Positions 23,533-33,943 of a stretch of DNA of 64,000 nucleotides are shown one piece after another. Source of the DNA: Nakamurella flavida (GTDB lineage: Bacteria > Actinomycetota > Actinomycetes > Mycobacteriales > Nakamurellaceae); the NCBI RefSeq assembly GCF_030811475.1, contig NZ_JAUSQV010000001.1:868001-932000 (forward strand), written 5' to 3'. The translations under genes were made by a program, and so were the position numbers. The notes below the pieces were generated by a model. The model did not search any database. It saw only the letters and a list, made by a program, of their open reading frames with translations, and was not told the origin of the DNA. Within the stretch, counting starts at the first letter, position 1, and the number at the start of each line of letters is the position of its first letter.

Positions 23533-24423
23533 TCAGCGCCGCAGGACGGCGGGCGTCAGACCCAGGGCACCCAGGACCTCGAGCGTGGCCCGGGACCGGT
23601 TGAACGTGTAGAAGTGCAGCCCCGGCGCCCCTTCGTCGAGCAGCGCCCGGCACATGTCGACGGCGTGCTCGATGCCGACCGCCCGGCCACCCGCGGGATC
23701 ACCCTCCACGGCCCGGAGCCGTTCGGCCAGCTCGACCGGCATGGCCTGCCCGGACAGCTCGGTGATCCGACGCAACCGGCCCAGCGAGGTGATCGGCATG
23801 ATGCCCGGGAGCAGCGGGACGTCGACCCCGGCGGCCACCGAACGGTCCCGCAGGGATACCCAGTCGGCGGCGGAGAACAACATCTGGGTGATCGCGAACT
23901 CCGCCCCGGCGGACACCTTCGCCGCGTAGTTCCGCAGATCGGTGGTCGGGTCGGTGGACCGCGGGTGCATCTCCGGGAAGGCCGCCACCCCGACGCAGAA
24001 ATCGCCCAGGCTGCGGGTCAGCGCGACGAGCTCGGCGGCGTAGGTGAGCCCGCCGGGATGGGTGGACCAGGTGCCCAGCGGATCCCCCGGCGGGTCACCG
24101 CGCAGGGCGAGGATGTTCCGGACGCCGACGGCCGCGTACGAGCCGATGATCTGCCGCAGCTCGGCCACGGTGTGCCCGACCGCCGTGAGATGCGCCACCG
24201 GCAGCAGGGTCGTCTGGGTGGCGATGCGCCCGGTGACGCGGACCGTGCGGTCCCGGTGCGAGCCGCCCGCGCCGTACGTCACCGACACGAACGAGGGTCG
24301 CAACGGCTCGAGCCGCCGGATCGCGTCCCACAGCACGGCCTCCTCGGCGTCGTCCCGGGGCGGCATGAACTCCACCGAGACGTGCGGCCCCGGCGCGGAG
24401 AGCCGATCACGGACCGTTGCCAT
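23533..24423 (-). CDS. metF: Methylenetetrahydrofolate reductase family protein
   Basis: The product is 296 residues with the MTHFR TIM barrel: VSVEFMPPRDDAEE carries the conserved glutamate, then SVTYGAGGSHRDRT (flavin region), HLTAVGHT, NILALRGDPPGDP with folate-contacting residues, AAFPEMHPRS, and GAEFAITQMLFSAADW. It makes 5-methyltetrahydrofolate for methionine synthesis. The family also contains Rv2172c, a short actinobacterial MTHFR that sits next to the same prenyl synthase in M. tuberculosis, and synteny matches that gene. ATG 24423 diverges from the prenyl synthase with 34 bp between starts. Confidence 0.88.
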   Translation of the reverse strand: MATVRDRLSAPGPHVSVEFMPPRDDAEEAVLWDAIRRLEPLRPSFVSVTYGAGGSHRDRTVRVTGRIATQTTLLPVAHLTAVGHTVAELRQIIGSYAAVGVRNILALRGDPPGDPLGTWSTHPGGLTYAAELVALTRSLGDFCVGVAAFPEMHPRSTDPTTDLRNYAAKVSAGAEFAITQMLFSAADWVSLRDRSVAAGVDVPLLPGIMPITSLGRLRRITELSGQAMPVELAERLRAVEGDPAGGRAVGIEHAVDMCRALLDEGAPGLHFYTFNRSRATLEVLGALGLTPAVLRR

Positions 24424-24457
24424 GTCCCGAACCCTATCCGCCGTGCAGGATGGGGGG

Positions 24458-25612
24458 ATGCAGCAGTCGCCCCCCCTGCACCCGTCAGCCCCGGCCGCCC
24501 CGTCAGGGACATCCGAGACGTCCCGGCCACCGGTGTCGTCCACGGTCACCACCCTGAACGCGGTGATCGTCGACGAGATGGCCGCCCGCCGCACCGAGGT
24601 GCTGGCCGTGGACGCCCGCCTGGCCGGCCTGCTCGACCGGCTGGTCGAGTTCGTGCTGGACGGCGGCAAACGGCTCCGGCCCGAGTTCCTGTTCTGCGGC
24701 TGGCGCGCGGCCGGCGGCCAGGACTCCCCGGTCCCGGTCCTGCAGGTGGGCGCGGCGCTGGAACTGCTGCAGGCCTGCGCCCTGCTGCACGACGACATCA
24801 TGGACCGCTCGGACACCCGCCGCGGCCGGCCGACCATCCAGCGGGCGGTGGCCAAGGAGCACGCCGACACCGGGCTGGCCGGGGAGAGCGAGCACTTCGG
24901 GCTGTCCGCGGCCCTGCTGCTCGGGGACATGGCCCTGGCCTGGTCGGACGACCTCTACCTGGAGGGCGCCGCCGGCCTGGACCGGGTCGGCCAGACCGCC
25001 ACGGTGTGGCGCGCGATGCGCACCGAGGTGCTGGCCGGGCAGATGCTCGATCTGCGGGTCACCGCCGATCCCACCGTCGACCCGGTCGCCCAGGCCGACG
25101 ACGCGATGGCCGTCAACCGGTGGAAGACCGCGGCCTACACGGTGGAGCGGCCGCTGCACCTGGGCGCGGCCCTGGCCGGCGGCAGTGAGGCCTGCGTGCA
25201 GGCCCTCCGCGCGTACGGGGCCGACATCGGCGTGGCGTTCCAGCTCCGGGACGACCTGCTCGGCGTCTTCGGCGACCCCGCGGTGACCGGCAAGCCCGCA
25301 GGGGACGACCTGACCGAGGGCAAGCGCACCCTGCTCGTCGCCGCGGCCCGGGCGGCCCTGTCCCCGACGCCCGACCTGCTGGCGGAGCTCGACGCCGGCC
25401 TGGGCAGTCCCACCGCGGACGTGGCCCGACTGGCGGGGATCATCGCCGACACCGGCGCGCCGGCCCATCTCGAGGAGCAGATCTCCGCGCTGGTGGCCTC
25501 CGGCGTGGCCGCCCTGGACGCGACCGAACCCGACGGGTCGCCCGCCGTCTCGCCGGCGGCCCGTCAGCGGCTGACCGATCTGGCCGTGGCCGCCACCGCC
25601 CGGGTTCGCTGA
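24458..25612 (+). CDS. Polyprenyl (geranylgeranyl-type) diphosphate synthase
   Basis: The product is 384 residues of the trans-prenyltransferase family. The first aspartate-rich motif is LLHDDIMDRSDTRRGRPT (DDxxD, near 112) and the second is FQLRDDLLGVFGD (near 265). GGKRLRPEFLF binds isopentenyl diphosphate. Residues before the first DDxxD are small/aliphatic (LLQACALL), which in this family allows geranylgeranyl or longer products; exact chain length is not readable. ATG 24458 follows a GGGGGG stretch. Its position next to the metF-like gene and Rv2175c/pknL homologues matches idsA2 of mycobacteria; mptA, which follows there, is missing. Confidence 0.9.
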   Translation: MQQSPPLHPSAPAAPSGTSETSRPPVSSTVTTLNAVIVDEMAARRTEVLAVDARLAGLLDRLVEFVLDGGKRLRPEFLFCGWRAAGGQDSPVPVLQVGAALELLQACALLHDDIMDRSDTRRGRPTIQRAVAKEHADTGLAGESEHFGLSAALLLGDMALAWSDDLYLEGAAGLDRVGQTATVWRAMRTEVLAGQMLDLRVTADPTVDPVAQADDAMAVNRWKTAAYTVERPLHLGAALAGGSEACVQALRAYGADIGVAFQLRDDLLGVFGDPAVTGKPAGDDLTEGKRTLLVAAARAALSPTPDLLAELDAGLGSPTADVARLAGIIADTGAPAHLEEQISALVASGVAALDATEPDGSPAVSPAARQRLTDLAVAATARVR

Positions 25613-25614
25613 CC

Positions 25615-25650
25615 CGGGTGCGCCGATCCGTGGGCCCCGGGCGCACCGGG
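25615..25650. terminator. Hairpin between convergent genes
   Basis: GGTGCGCC (25617-25624) pairs with GGCGCACC (25640-25647) around a 15-nt loop, in the 51-bp gap between the converging prenyl synthase and the Rv2175c-like gene. No T-run follows. Confidence 0.5.
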
Positions 25651-25663
25651 TCGGCGCCAGGGC

Positions 25664-26062
25664 TCAGAACCCGGCGACCTGCGCCCGGCGCTTGACCTCG
25701 CGCCCGCGGTTCTCGCGCAGCGCCTGCACCGGGGTGCCGGGCAGGGAGTCGTCCTCCCGGTGCATCCAGTCGATGATCTCCAGGTCGGAGTAGCCGGCGT
25801 CGGTCAGCAGGGTGATCGTCGCCGTGACGCCCTTGACGATCTCCCCGTCCTGGACGAAACCGGCGGGCACCCGCAGGATCCCGTCCCGGCGGACGGCCAG
25901 CAGCTGCCGTTCCCGGATCCACTGGTGGACCTTGGTGACGATGACGCCCAGCTCCTGGGCCACCTGCGGGACGGACAGCTCGGGGATCCCGGACGGTGAC
26001 TCACCGGCGGGGACGGACTCGGGGGGGCGGGGGGACTCGACAGGCGCAGGAGACTCGGACAC
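25664..26062 (-). CDS. Rv2175c-type DNA-binding protein (wHTH)
   Basis: The product is 132 residues. A 25-residue serine/proline N-terminus is followed by a helix-turn-helix (LSVPQVAQELGVIVTKVHQWIRERQLLAV) and a strand pair IKGVTATIT-type region, then DLEIIDWMHREDDSLPGTPVQALRENRGREV. This is the family of M. tuberculosis Rv2175c, a DNA-binding protein phosphorylated by PknL. It diverges from the kinase gene with 38 bp between the two GTG starts, the same arrangement, so the kinase is the likely modifier. The start codon is GTG (26062). Confidence 0.88.
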   Translation of the reverse strand: MSESPAPVESPRPPESVPAGESPSGIPELSVPQVAQELGVIVTKVHQWIRERQLLAVRRDGILRVPAGFVQDGEIVKGVTATITLLTDAGYSDLEIIDWMHREDDSLPGTPVQALRENRGREVKRRAQVAGF

Positions 26063-26100
26063 GGCGTCCAGCCTGCCACCTCCTGGCAGGATGGGCGCTC

Positions 26101-28449
26101 GTGGACAGGGTCGGATCTTCAGCGGGCGCCGCCCCGGGCGGGTCGCCGGGCGCCCTGGTCGGCCGGGTGCTGGAGGGCCGGTACCGGTTGGGCGCCCTGA
26201 TCGCCCGCGGTGGCATGTCCGCGGTGTACCGCGCCGTCGACCTCCGGCTGGACCGGCCGGTCGCGGTGAAGGTGATGAATCCCCTCTACGGCGACGACCC
26301 GGCGTTCCAGGCCCGGTTCGAACGCGAGGCCCGGCTGGCCGCCGGTCTGCGCCACCCCGGGGTGGTCGCCGTCCACGACCAGGGGCGCGAGCTGGACGGC
26401 GGCACCCCGCTGGCCTTCCTGGTGATGGAGCTCGTCGACGGGGGCACCCTGCGCGATCTCATCGCCGCGGACGCCCCGCTGTCCCCCGAGGTCACCCTGG
26501 CCGTGCTGGAACCGCTGCTGGCCGCACTCGGCGCCGCGCACGCGGCCGGCCTGGTCCACCGCGACGTCAAACCCGAGAACGTGCTCATCTCGGCCAAGGG
26601 CGAGGTCAAGATCGCGGACTTCGGCCTGGTCCGGGCGCTGAGCGCGGCCCCGGAGGCGTCGGTGGCCACGGGGGACGTCATCCTGGGCACCGTCGCCTAC
26701 CTCTCGCCCGAGCAGGTCGCCACCGGCTCGGCCGACGCCCGCTCCGACGTCTACTCGGCCGGCATCGTGGCCTACGAGATGCTCGTCGGCACCCCGCCGT
26801 ACACCGGGGAGACGGCGCTCTCGGTGGCCTACCAGCACGTCAACTCCGACGTCCCGGCCGTCGCGGACGCGCTGCCCAACATCCCGGCCGAGCTGGACGA
26901 CCTGATCTACGCGGCCACCAGCCGCGACCCGGAGGACCGACCCCGGGACGCCTCGGCGTTCCTCGCCGGACTGGTCAGCGTGCGCGCCCGGACCGGCATC
27001 GGACACGTCCCGGTGCCGCTGCCGCGACGCCGGGTCGCCACCGGCCCGGACCGGACCACCCTCGCCGCCACCGCGACGCCGACGGACGCGGCCGGGGCCG
27101 CCCCGGCCGGTCCCCATGCCACCCGGCTGCTGCCCACCGACGGCGACGACCGCCCGGACGGTCCCGACGTTCCCACCGGGGGCCACGCCGACGACCGACC
27201 CGCACCACGCCACGGCAGCTCCCCCTGGGCCCCCGAAGGGGCCCACGGCACCGCGGTCGTCGTCGACACCGACGGCGACCCGGTCCCCGCCGGCCGGACC
27301 CTTCCCGGCAGCAGTTTCGACCGCGCCCCGGACGCCGACGACCGTGCGGAGACCGCCGGGTGGCGACGGGAGCAGCGTCGTCGCAGCCTGCGCCGGTGGC
27401 TGATCGCGGTCCTCGTCGTGGTGCTGCTGGCCGCGGCGGCGGCGTTCGGCGGCTGGTGGGTGGGCGGCCGTTGGTCCACCACCCCGGCCGCGGTGGGGAT
27501 GACCCGCCTGATCGCCGAGCAGGCGGTCCGCGATGCCGGACTGGTGCCCGCGGTGAACACGGAGCCGGACGACACGGCGCCGTCGGGTCAGGTCACCGCC
27601 GTCCAACCGGCGCCCGGTGAGCGGGTGCTGCGCGGCACCGAGGTCACCCTCGTGGTCTCCGCGGGCTCCCCGCGGGTGCCGGGCGTCCGCGCCGGCACCT
27701 CGGTGGCTGCCGCCACCGCCGCGGTCGTCGCGGCCGGCCTGGTCGCCGCCGTCGACCCGGAACCACGGTTCGACGACACCGTGCCCGCCGGGTCCGTGCT
27801 GGCCGTCGACCCGGTCGCCGGCACCCCGTTGCGCCTCGGCGGCACCGTCCGGCTGCTGGTGTCCGGCGGACCGGCCCCCGTCCCGGTGCCCGCGGTGACC
27901 GGGAAGTCCTCGGAGGACGCGCGCAACAAGCTGGTGGTGGCCGGGTTCGTCGTCGGGACCACGCAACGTCGGTTCGACGCGGACTCCCCCGCCGGCACCC
28001 TGCTCGGCACCGATCCGCCCGCCGGCACCGCGCTCCCCCGCGGCAGCACCGTCGCCCTGGTCGTCGCCGAGTCGGTGACCCTGCCGGACCTGCGGGGGCA
28101 GGACGCCCAGGCCGCGGCCGACCGGCTCACCGCGCTCGGTGTGACGGTCGACCGGTCCAGCGAGTTCGACTCCGGGGTCGACGGCGGCGCCGTGGCCCGG
28201 TCGGAACCGACCGCCGGTCAGCGGGTGCAGGCGGGCAGCCGGGTGACCCTGGTCGAGTCCACCGCGGTGACCGTCCCCAAGCTGAACGGAACGGTGGGTC
28301 AGGCCCGTTCCGCGTTGGCCGCACTGGGCCTGCCGCTCCGGGTGACCGCCCTGTTCGGCGCGGACTCGGCCGACATCATCAGCCAGGACCCGAACGCGGG
28401 CACCCGGGTCGCCCCGGGTACCCGCGTATCGGTCACCGCCTTCCCCTGA
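26101..28449 (+). CDS. pknL: Serine/threonine protein kinase with PASTA repeats (PknL locus)
   Basis: The product is 782 residues. The cytoplasmic kinase domain (about 25-290) has IARGGMSAVYRA, VAVKVM, the catalytic HRDVKPENVL, DFGLVRA and SPEQ motifs, all intact. A 130-residue polar linker leads to one membrane helix (about 435-455), then five PASTA-like repeats to the C-terminus, each with a PxxxG start and a final TVxLVVS-type strand. PASTA repeats sense muropeptides or lipid II. In M. tuberculosis PknL lacks PASTA, so this resembles the longer corynebacterial form. GTG 26101 faces the start of its likely substrate gene. Confidence 0.92.
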   Translation: MDRVGSSAGAAPGGSPGALVGRVLEGRYRLGALIARGGMSAVYRAVDLRLDRPVAVKVMNPLYGDDPAFQARFEREARLAAGLRHPGVVAVHDQGRELDGGTPLAFLVMELVDGGTLRDLIAADAPLSPEVTLAVLEPLLAALGAAHAAGLVHRDVKPENVLISAKGEVKIADFGLVRALSAAPEASVATGDVILGTVAYLSPEQVATGSADARSDVYSAGIVAYEMLVGTPPYTGETALSVAYQHVNSDVPAVADALPNIPAELDDLIYAATSRDPEDRPRDASAFLAGLVSVRARTGIGHVPVPLPRRRVATGPDRTTLAATATPTDAAGAAPAGPHATRLLPTDGDDRPDGPDVPTGGHADDRPAPRHGSSPWAPEGAHGTAVVVDTDGDPVPAGRTLPGSSFDRAPDADDRAETAGWRREQRRRSLRRWLIAVLVVVLLAAAAAFGGWWVGGRWSTTPAAVGMTRLIAEQAVRDAGLVPAVNTEPDDTAPSGQVTAVQPAPGERVLRGTEVTLVVSAGSPRVPGVRAGTSVAAATAAVVAAGLVAAVDPEPRFDDTVPAGSVLAVDPVAGTPLRLGGTVRLLVSGGPAPVPVPAVTGKSSEDARNKLVVAGFVVGTTQRRFDADSPAGTLLGTDPPAGTALPRGSTVALVVAESVTLPDLRGQDAQAAADRLTALGVTVDRSSEFDSGVDGGAVARSEPTAGQRVQAGSRVTLVESTAVTVPKLNGTVGQARSALAALGLPLRVTALFGADSADIISQDPNAGTRVAPGTRVSVTAFP

Positions 28450-28467
28450 CCCCCCGGGGGGGCAGGG
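28444..28467. terminator. GC-rich hairpin between pknL and aroG
   Basis: CCCTGACCCCCC and GGGGGGGCAGGG form a near-perfect inverted repeat that includes the pknL stop codon. It lies between two convergent genes and could work in both directions. It lacks a T-run. Confidence 0.5.
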
Positions 28468-28475
28468 ATGCAGGC

Positions 28476-29873
<1,398 letters not shown>

Positions 29874-29982
29874 CTAGGCAATCCCGGCGGCGCCCCGTGC
29901 CACCTGCCCGTCGGGGCCCGTCCCTGCCCGTCCCTGTCCGTCGCAGCTCACCCGAGCGCGCCGGACGGGTCGGCCCGGCCGG

Positions 29983-30501
29983 TCAGCGGCCGGTGATCAC
30001 CGCGTCGGCGGCCAACCAGCGATCCCGGCCGAGCCGGGCGTCGGCCAGCGAGTCGTGCCGGTCGGCGCCGGGATCGGGGATCGGCGGGCAGCCCGCGTAC
30101 TCCCAGTGCTGCCGGATCTCCCGGGTCAGCCGCGGGACGTCGGACGGCAGCGCGGGCATGGCCCCCCAGAGCTGACCGAGCACGACGTGGTCGTAGGCGG
30201 CGTACCAGGCCCACAGCTCGATCGGCAGACCCGGGGCGGTGAGGAACGCGTACAGCTCGTCCCGGATGCGCGTGCGGGACATCCACCGCTTGTCCGCGGG
30301 CCCGGGCAGCTTGTCGAGCACGTGCTTGCGCACCCAGGCGGTGGCCCGGGCCGGGTCGAACTCCGCCGAGATGGCGGAGAACTCCCGTCCGTCCTGGGCC
30401 ACGACACCGATCGACACCAGCTCGATCGTGGTGCCGTCCTCGATGAATTCGCAGTCGTAGAAGTACCGGGCGACCGGACCGGCCGCGGGGGGACGCACCA
30501 C
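29983..30501 (-). CDS. RNase AS-like 3'-5' exoribonuclease (DEDDh)
   Basis: The product is 172 residues, homologous to Rv2179c (RNase AS), which degrades polyadenylated RNA. ARYFYDCEFIEDG carries the first D and E, AYDHVVLGQLWG the middle aspartate, and DRHDSLADARLGRDRW the His-Asp pair of the DEDDh set; all four acidic residues are present. The start is GTG at 30501 (or 30498), since the RYFYDCEF segment has no closer start codon. It follows plsC by 7 bp and precedes aroG, as in mycobacteria, and probably shares a transcript with plsC. Confidence 0.88.
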   Translation of the reverse strand: MVRPPAAGPVARYFYDCEFIEDGTTIELVSIGVVAQDGREFSAISAEFDPARATAWVRKHVLDKLPGPADKRWMSRTRIRDELYAFLTAPGLPIELWAWYAAYDHVVLGQLWGAMPALPSDVPRLTREIRQHWEYAGCPPIPDPGADRHDSLADARLGRDRWLAADAVITGR

Positions 30502-30508
30502 GCCGGGA

Positions 30509-31378
30509 TCAGCCCGCCTTGGTGCCGGGGAGGCGGGTGACGGTGCCCGGTCCGCGACCCTCGGCGGGCAGCGGGGGCACGGCGGAGACGGCGGGGTGGC
30601 CGTGCAGCACCTTGCGCAGCCGTTGGGCCAGGCGGCGGGACAGCTTCAGCCGGGTGCTGCGGCCGCTGGGCGCCGACGGCGGCAGCGCGCCGGGAATGCC
30701 GGCGGCGATGTCGGCCTTGACCTTGGCGGCGTAGACGTCCACGTACTCCTGGCCGGACAGCTCCATCAGGCGGTACATGATCTCGTCGGTCATCGACCGT
30801 TCGACGAACCGGTCGCCGGCCATGCCCTCGTACCGGGAGAAGTCGAGCGGGCGTCCGACTATCATCGTGATGCGGTGCGGGCGCCACATCTTGGATCCGA
30901 TGGGATTGACCCGGTCGGTGCCGATCATCACCACGGGGACGACCGGGACGCCGGTCTCCAGGACCATCCGGGCCACGCCCGTCTTGCCCTTGTACAGCCG
31001 ACCGTCGGGAGAACGGGTGCCCTCGGGGTAGATGCCGAGCAGGTTGCCCTTGTTCAGCAGCTTGATGCCGGTGTCCAGGGCGTCGCGGGCGGCCGAGGCA
31101 CCCTCGCGGTTGACCGGGACCTGCCCGACACCGGAGAAGAACGCCTTCTTCAGGCGGCCCTTGAGGCCCTTCTCGGTGAAGTACTCGCTCTTGGCCAGGT
31201 AGTACACCGGCCGCTTGACGTACAGCGGGGTGAAGAACGAGTCGGCCACCGACACGTGGTTGCCGACGAGGATCGCTCCCCCGGACTCGGGCACGTACTC
31301 GGCGCCGATGACCGTGGCGGGGAAGGACACCCGGAGCAGGGGCCCGATGAGCACGTACTTGCACAAGTTGTAGAGCAC
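30509..31378 (-). CDS. plsC: 1-acyl-glycerol-3-phosphate acyltransferase (PlsC family)
   Basis: The product is 289 residues. The acyltransferase motifs are GNHVSVADSFF (HX4D, near 40), FSGVGQVPVNREG, GIYPEGTRSPDGRLYKGKTG and VPVVPVVMIG. It acylates lysophosphatidate or a related lipid at the membrane, anchored by a short N-terminal hydrophobic stretch (YVLIGPLLRVSFPATVIG). GTG 31378 is chosen because GGTGAGGGG lies about 9 nt upstream and the YNLCKY segment is a common start in this family. A basic C-terminal tail of 60 residues extends beyond the core. It corresponds to Rv2182c by position. Confidence 0.88.
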   Translation of the reverse strand: MLYNLCKYVLIGPLLRVSFPATVIGAEYVPESGGAILVGNHVSVADSFFTPLYVKRPVYYLAKSEYFTEKGLKGRLKKAFFSGVGQVPVNREGASAARDALDTGIKLLNKGNLLGIYPEGTRSPDGRLYKGKTGVARMVLETGVPVVPVVMIGTDRVNPIGSKMWRPHRITMIVGRPLDFSRYEGMAGDRFVERSMTDEIMYRLMELSGQEYVDVYAAKVKADIAAGIPGALPPSAPSGRSTRLKLSRRLAQRLRKVLHGHPAVSAVPPLPAEGRGPGTVTRLPGTKAG

Positions 31379-31584
31379 GTGGAGGAGCCCCTCACCTCGC
31401 CGTTGATGTTCCGGCAACCCTACGCCGTCGGGAGGGTTCTGCCGTCCGCGGTGCCGGCGACGCGCGGGCGGGTGGGACGATGTCGGGGACGGGAGCACGA
31501 TGCTCCACCGGGGACCCGGCAAGGGGCGGCGATGACGGCAGACCGTGAGCGTGCAGCGGCGGGGGCGACGGGCCCGGTGCGCGG

Positions 31585-32409
31585 ATGACCACACCCCACC
31601 TCCCCGACGACCCGGCCGACGAGTCCACCGACGGCGGCCCACCGGCCGAGGGCACCACCGGTCCAGACGGGGATCCGGACCGCGGCACCCCGGACCGCGA
31701 AGCGCCGGACCGCGACGACCGGAACACCAGCGCGCCGGACCACGACGACCGGAGCGCCGACGACCTGAGCGCCGACGACCTGGACGCCCGGTTCCTGGCC
31801 ATCGTGTCGGGCATCGCGCCGACCATGACGTGGCATTCCGTTCCGTCGGACACCGCCCTCGACGGGCCCCGTGCCGAAGCCGGCCCGGACGACCGCGGCT
31901 CCGCGCCGCTCCGCACCGGTGGGCCGGACGCGGACGACGCCGACCGTCCCGGGAACCTGCTGGACCGCCCCGAGGACGTCACCCCGCCGGTCGGCCCGAC
32001 CCGGTTCCCGCCGCCCCGTCCCACCCCGTCCGTCGACCGGACGCCGGACACCGCCGACGAGCGGTCCCGGCGCCGCGAGGCCCGTCGCCAGGAGCGCGCG
32101 GAGGAACTGGCCGCGTTCCACGCCGAGAAGGCCGAACGCGAGCGCGAGTACGCGGAGGACGACGCCCACTACGAGCCGCCACCCCCGCCCCCGCTGCCCC
32201 GCCCCCGGGGTCGCACCGTGGCCGCCGTGCTCGCCATCGCCGCCGGGGTGCTCCTCCTGGCCCGGCCCACGCTGCTGGAGCTCAACCAGGACGTCTCGAT
32301 CGTGCTGGCCGTGCTGATCATCCTGGGCGGTCTGGGCGTCCTGGTGGCCGGTCTGCACCGGCCGGCCGCGGACGGCTCCGACGGGTGGGACGACGGCGCA
32401 CGCCTCTGA
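31585..32409 (+). CDS. Hypothetical acidic protein with two C-terminal membrane helices
   Basis: The product is 274 residues. About 200 residues are rich in aspartate, proline and arginine and look disordered, with a recognisable FLAIVSGIAPTMTWH-type block near residue 75 and a charged RREARRQERAEELAAFHAEKAE helix (given as RREARRQER and AEELAAFHAEKAE). Two hydrophobic helices end it (VAAVLAIAAGVLLLARP and VSIVLAVLIILGGLGVLVAGL). I do not recognise a named family; similar proteins occur next to plsC in actinobacteria. ATG 31585 diverges from plsC across 206 bp that hold no other gene. Confidence 0.7.
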   Translation: MTTPHLPDDPADESTDGGPPAEGTTGPDGDPDRGTPDREAPDRDDRNTSAPDHDDRSADDLSADDLDARFLAIVSGIAPTMTWHSVPSDTALDGPRAEAGPDDRGSAPLRTGGPDADDADRPGNLLDRPEDVTPPVGPTRFPPPRPTPSVDRTPDTADERSRRREARRQERAEELAAFHAEKAEREREYAEDDAHYEPPPPPPLPRPRGRTVAAVLAIAAGVLLLARPTLLELNQDVSIVLAVLIILGGLGVLVAGLHRPAADGSDGWDDGARL

Positions 32410-32438
32410 CCCGGGCGGTGCGCCCGCGGCCGGAGCGG

Positions 32439-33398
32439 TCAGGAGTGCGCGGCCAGCAGCGCCGCGCCGAGCAGGCCGGACCGGTCGCCGAAGCGGGCGA
32501 GCTCGACCCGGGGCACCGGCCGGTGGCCGGCCCCGGTGATCAGCCCGGCGAACTCCGACACCGCGACGGGCAGGAACATCCCGGCGGCACTGGCCACCCC
32601 ACCGCCGACCACGATGACCTCGGGGTCCAGCACGTCGGTGACCAGGGCCAGACCGACGGCCAGCCAGTGGCCGAGCTGGTCCAGGGCGGCGAGCGCGACC
32701 GGATCGCCCTCGGTGCCGGCGATGGCGACCATCGTCCCGGTGACGGCGGCCGGGTCGTCCTGGCACAGCCGCCGCAGCACGGGGGCGTCCCGGCCCACCA
32801 TGGCCTCGCGGGCGGTGTCGGCCAGCGCGGTGCCCGAGCAGTACCGCTCCCAGCACCCGCGCTTGCCGCAGGCGCACCGTCGACCGTCCGGGACGACGGT
32901 GAGGTGGCCCAGCTCGGGCGCCACCCCGTGGGCGCCGCGGTAGACGGTGCCGTCGATGACCAACCCGGCGCCGATCCCGGTGCCGAGGGCGATGAGCAGG
33001 GCCAGGTCGGACCCGGCGGCGGCCCCCCGGCGGTACTCCGCCCAGGCCGCGGCGTTCACGTCGTGCTCCATCACCACGGGCAGGCCGACCCGCGCCGCCA
33101 GTCGGGCGGGCACGTCGGCGTCCCGCCAAGCCAGGTGGGGCGCGAACATGACCCGCTGCCGGTCCTTGCTGATGAAGCCGGCCACGGCCAGCCCCACCCC
33201 GTCCACCGGGAAGGTGCTGGCCAGCTTGGTGATCAGGGTGGTGAGCAGGTCCTCGGTCTCGCCCACGGTGTGCGGGGTGCCGGCCCGCAGCGACCCGAGG
33301 ATCTCCCCGGCCGGGTCGACCACCGCGGCCCGCACGGACGTGCCGCCGATGTCGATGCCGATGGTGTTGCCGGACGGACGGTCGAACAGGGGATTCAT
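32439..33398 (-). CDS. glk: ROK-family glucokinase
   Basis: The product is 319 residues. It has the ROK ATPase fold: phosphate-1 motif IGIDIGGTSVRAAVVD, catalytic region VMEHDVNAAAWAEYRRG, GTGIGAGLVIDG, and the ROK zinc motif ELGHLTV...CACGKRGCWERYCSG (cysteines near 177-184). VIVVGGGVASA is the adenosine motif. It is expected to phosphorylate glucose with ATP or polyphosphate. ATG 33398 forms an ATGA overlap with the upstream cysteine-containing gene, which fixes the start against an in-frame ATG at 33413. It ends a four-gene coupled operon. Confidence 0.92.
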   Translation of the reverse strand: MNPLFDRPSGNTIGIDIGGTSVRAAVVDPAGEILGSLRAGTPHTVGETEDLLTTLITKLASTFPVDGVGLAVAGFISKDRQRVMFAPHLAWRDADVPARLAARVGLPVVMEHDVNAAAWAEYRRGAAAGSDLALLIALGTGIGAGLVIDGTVYRGAHGVAPELGHLTVVPDGRRCACGKRGCWERYCSGTALADTAREAMVGRDAPVLRRLCQDDPAAVTGTMVAIAGTEGDPVALAALDQLGHWLAVGLALVTDVLDPEVIVVGGGVASAAGMFLPVAVSEFAGLITGAGHRPVPRVELARFGDRSGLLGAALLAAHS

Positions 33399-33943
33399 CG
33401 GATGTCGATCCATTCCACCCGGGCCTGCGGGGCCGTGCCGGTGCCGGTCGATGCGGCCTGGTCTGCGGAGCTGTCCGTCCCGTCGGGGCGGGTCGTGCGT
33501 CCCGGCGGCGGTGCGGACGATCCTGCACCCTGCCGGGTGTCGGTGGGGTGACGTCCGGGCTCCGCCGGACGGCCCGGGTCGGTCGCGGCCGGGGACCCGC
33601 CGTGGTCCGACGACCCGTGATCCGCCGGGGAGTGATCCAACAGGGAGCGGAGCCCGCGGACCACGACCAGGGCGCCGTCCACCAACCGGGCGGCGGTCTC
33701 CGGTCGCTCGCCGCGGACGACGGCGAGCACCTGGCAGAACGGGCATCCGGTGGTGCACGCCGGCCCGGCGGCCGGGGTCGCGTCGGGGGCCGTACCGGCC
33801 GGGGTCGACGGGTCCGGTGTCGCGCCGGGTCCGTCCGGGACGGCGGGCCGCGCCGTCGGCTGCAGGGCGGCCAGTCGTTCGGCCAGCACGTCGAGCAGCA
33901 GACCGGCCTCGGCGGCCAGCGGGCCCGGTGTGGGGCCCGTCAT
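33395..33943 (-). CDS. Conserved hypothetical with TTGCPFCQ motif, between ArsA-like ATPase and glucokinase
   Basis: The product is 182 residues. Residues 1-30 are a leucine/alanine helix (LAAEAGLLLDVLAERLAAL). A CxxxCPFCQ cluster (ACTTGCPFCQVLAVVRGERPE) lies near 62-83, followed by a helix and an 80-residue polar, disordered region, ending in RVEWIDIR. The cysteines suggest a small metal or redox site. It overlaps both neighbours by ATGA (start 33943 with the ArsA-like gene, stop 33395 with glk). That, and the conserved C-terminal strand, argue for a real gene. Function unknown. Confidence 0.75.
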   Translation of the reverse strand: MTGPTPGPLAAEAGLLLDVLAERLAALQPTARPAVPDGPGATPDPSTPAGTAPDATPAAGPACTTGCPFCQVLAVVRGERPETAARLVDGALVVVRGLRSLLDHSPADHGSSDHGGSPAATDPGRPAEPGRHPTDTRQGAGSSAPPPGRTTRPDGTDSSADQAASTGTGTAPQARVEWIDIR

